NCBI GenBank assembly: GCA_015143295.1
Contig: CM026565.1
Location: 31,194,052 to 31,258,051, forward strand
Length of the DNA: 64,000 nt
DNA from: Tetracentron sinense
Lineage: Eukaryota; Streptophyta; Magnoliopsida; Trochodendrales; Trochodendraceae
Direction of reading: 5' to 3'
Both the position numbers and the translations under genes were made by a program. The notes under the pieces are model-generated. The model saw only the letters and a program-made list of their open reading frames with translations, searched no databases and was not told the DNA's origin. Shown here one piece after another: positions 63,186-64,000 of this stretch. Numbering within the stretch: the first letter of the stretch is position 1; each line of letters starts with the position of its first letter.

Positions 63186-64000
63186 TTCTCCCACTTGGTC
63201 TGCAATGATCATCAAAAGAGAAAACATTTTACTTATGCTGAAAATTCTTTTAAAATGACTCTCCCGGATAAACGACTTAATTTTGAAAACAACAGACATG
63301 TGGTCACATTGAAAACATACTCCAGATAGTTAAGCCAATATACATAAATGTGGTAAACAAAACCTAGACAAATGAAAACACTAATACCGGATCACGGAGG
63401 CCATCATATCAATACTATGACATGACACCATTCCATGGTCACTATACTAGTACCATCATTTTCCATGGTTTCAAGTATTATAACCTTATGATGTGCTGAC
63501 CTCACACATCCCAAAATTCGATCCTCAAAATTTGCCTTGGTCACTTAATCTGCAAATTTAAAACACCATTTAACACAAAATGGAAATGCAGAGTGATGCA
63601 TCGCTATATTGTTCTGATTAGAACAAATTAATAGGCAAATCTCAATAACTGTAGTAGAAAACCTTTTATCTGTAACTGAAATGCTAGCAACATACTCCCA
63701 CTAACCAAATGAATCCAAGCTGTCTTTTAGTTTCATTTTAGACAAGCTCTAAAATACCTTATGATTCAATTTTATGGTTAATGGTTCAGACACCTTATGT
63801 TCTCTAACCTTCTCTCTCACAACAAGATACCTTACGCCCATGTGTTTGGACTAACTTTAAGTCTTATTGTTTTGAGAGAAGTAAACTGATGCAGAATTAT
63901 ATCCAACGGCCCGGTAATAAAACTGAAGACCTAGAGCCCTAAGATAAAACTCCACAATCACATAACTTGTTCAAAAACCTTATAACAAGTCATGTATCCT
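63186..64000 (-). pseudogene. Copia retrotransposon 3' internal region (RNase H remnant), continues beyond window
   Basis: The minus strand reads SVYFSQNNKT, two stops in nearby codons, then KHMGVRYLVVREKVREHKVS. This is the end of the Copia RNase H domain (family pattern KHI-IRYHFVRE-V). The usual ADPLTK block is decayed. It then runs to the purine tract next to the LTR. The element is inactive. Confidence 0.75.

Overview
This is a nuclear chromosome segment from a flowering plant. Four genes carry plant-type GT-AG introns and conserved plant proteins: a plastid-pathway DXS-like protein, an EG45/plant natriuretic peptide-like protein, a RINGv membrane ubiquitin ligase and the proteasome ATPase RPT6. 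The rest is AT-rich intergenic and intronic DNA packed with plant transposable elements: LTR solo elements, a LARD, a TRIM, Copia, LINE, SINE, Helitrons, MULEs, hATs and foldback MITEs. There is no operon, phage, CRISPR or bacterial feature. The species cannot be named from the window.

Layout. At 1-4818 (minus) lies a type-3 DXS gene whose last exons run off the left edge. From 4.9 to 15.0 kb is a gene-free repeat zone: a Helitron 3' end, a foldback element, a solo LTR (9715-10771), many copies of one MITE family, and a long-TIR element (about 12.78-14.52 kb) holding a tandem array of that MITE. At 15103-15838 (plus) is a small secreted EG45-domain gene. From 16 to 40 kb is a second repeat zone. 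Its core is a complete non-autonomous LTR retrotransposon (21800-28109, target duplication AGAAA) with a solo LTR and a hAT element nested inside. It is followed by a Pack-MULE-like element and a probable gene-capturing Helitron, itself split by another solo LTR.

At 40622-49161 (plus) is a six-exon RINGv/MARCH-type E3 ligase gene. Its 5.8 kb third intron contains a Helitron end, a 2.2 kb MULE with a dead FAR1/MuDR-type transposase, and GH3-glucosidase and probable UGT gene fragments. At 50740-59283 (minus) is a complete nine-exon gene for 26S proteasome subunit RPT6. Its introns host a LINE, a LINE 3' end and a 495 bp solo LTR inserted exactly at a splice donor. From 59.5 to 64 kb are a Helitron, a SINE, a TRIM, a 263 bp mini-Helitron and the 3' part of a Copia element.

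The four genes are functionally unrelated; each is an ordinary single plant gene. The notable content is the transposon biology. Many elements have precise termini and target-site duplications readable in the sequence. The main points are a solo LTR whose terminal dinucleotide rebuilt a splice donor in RPT6, a GT-to-GA change at a donor in the RINGv gene, and an abundant inverted-repeat MITE family built around a TTAACCAYGGTTAA-like palindrome. All target duplications, exon joins and repeat matches were read by eye; no alignment or database search was run.
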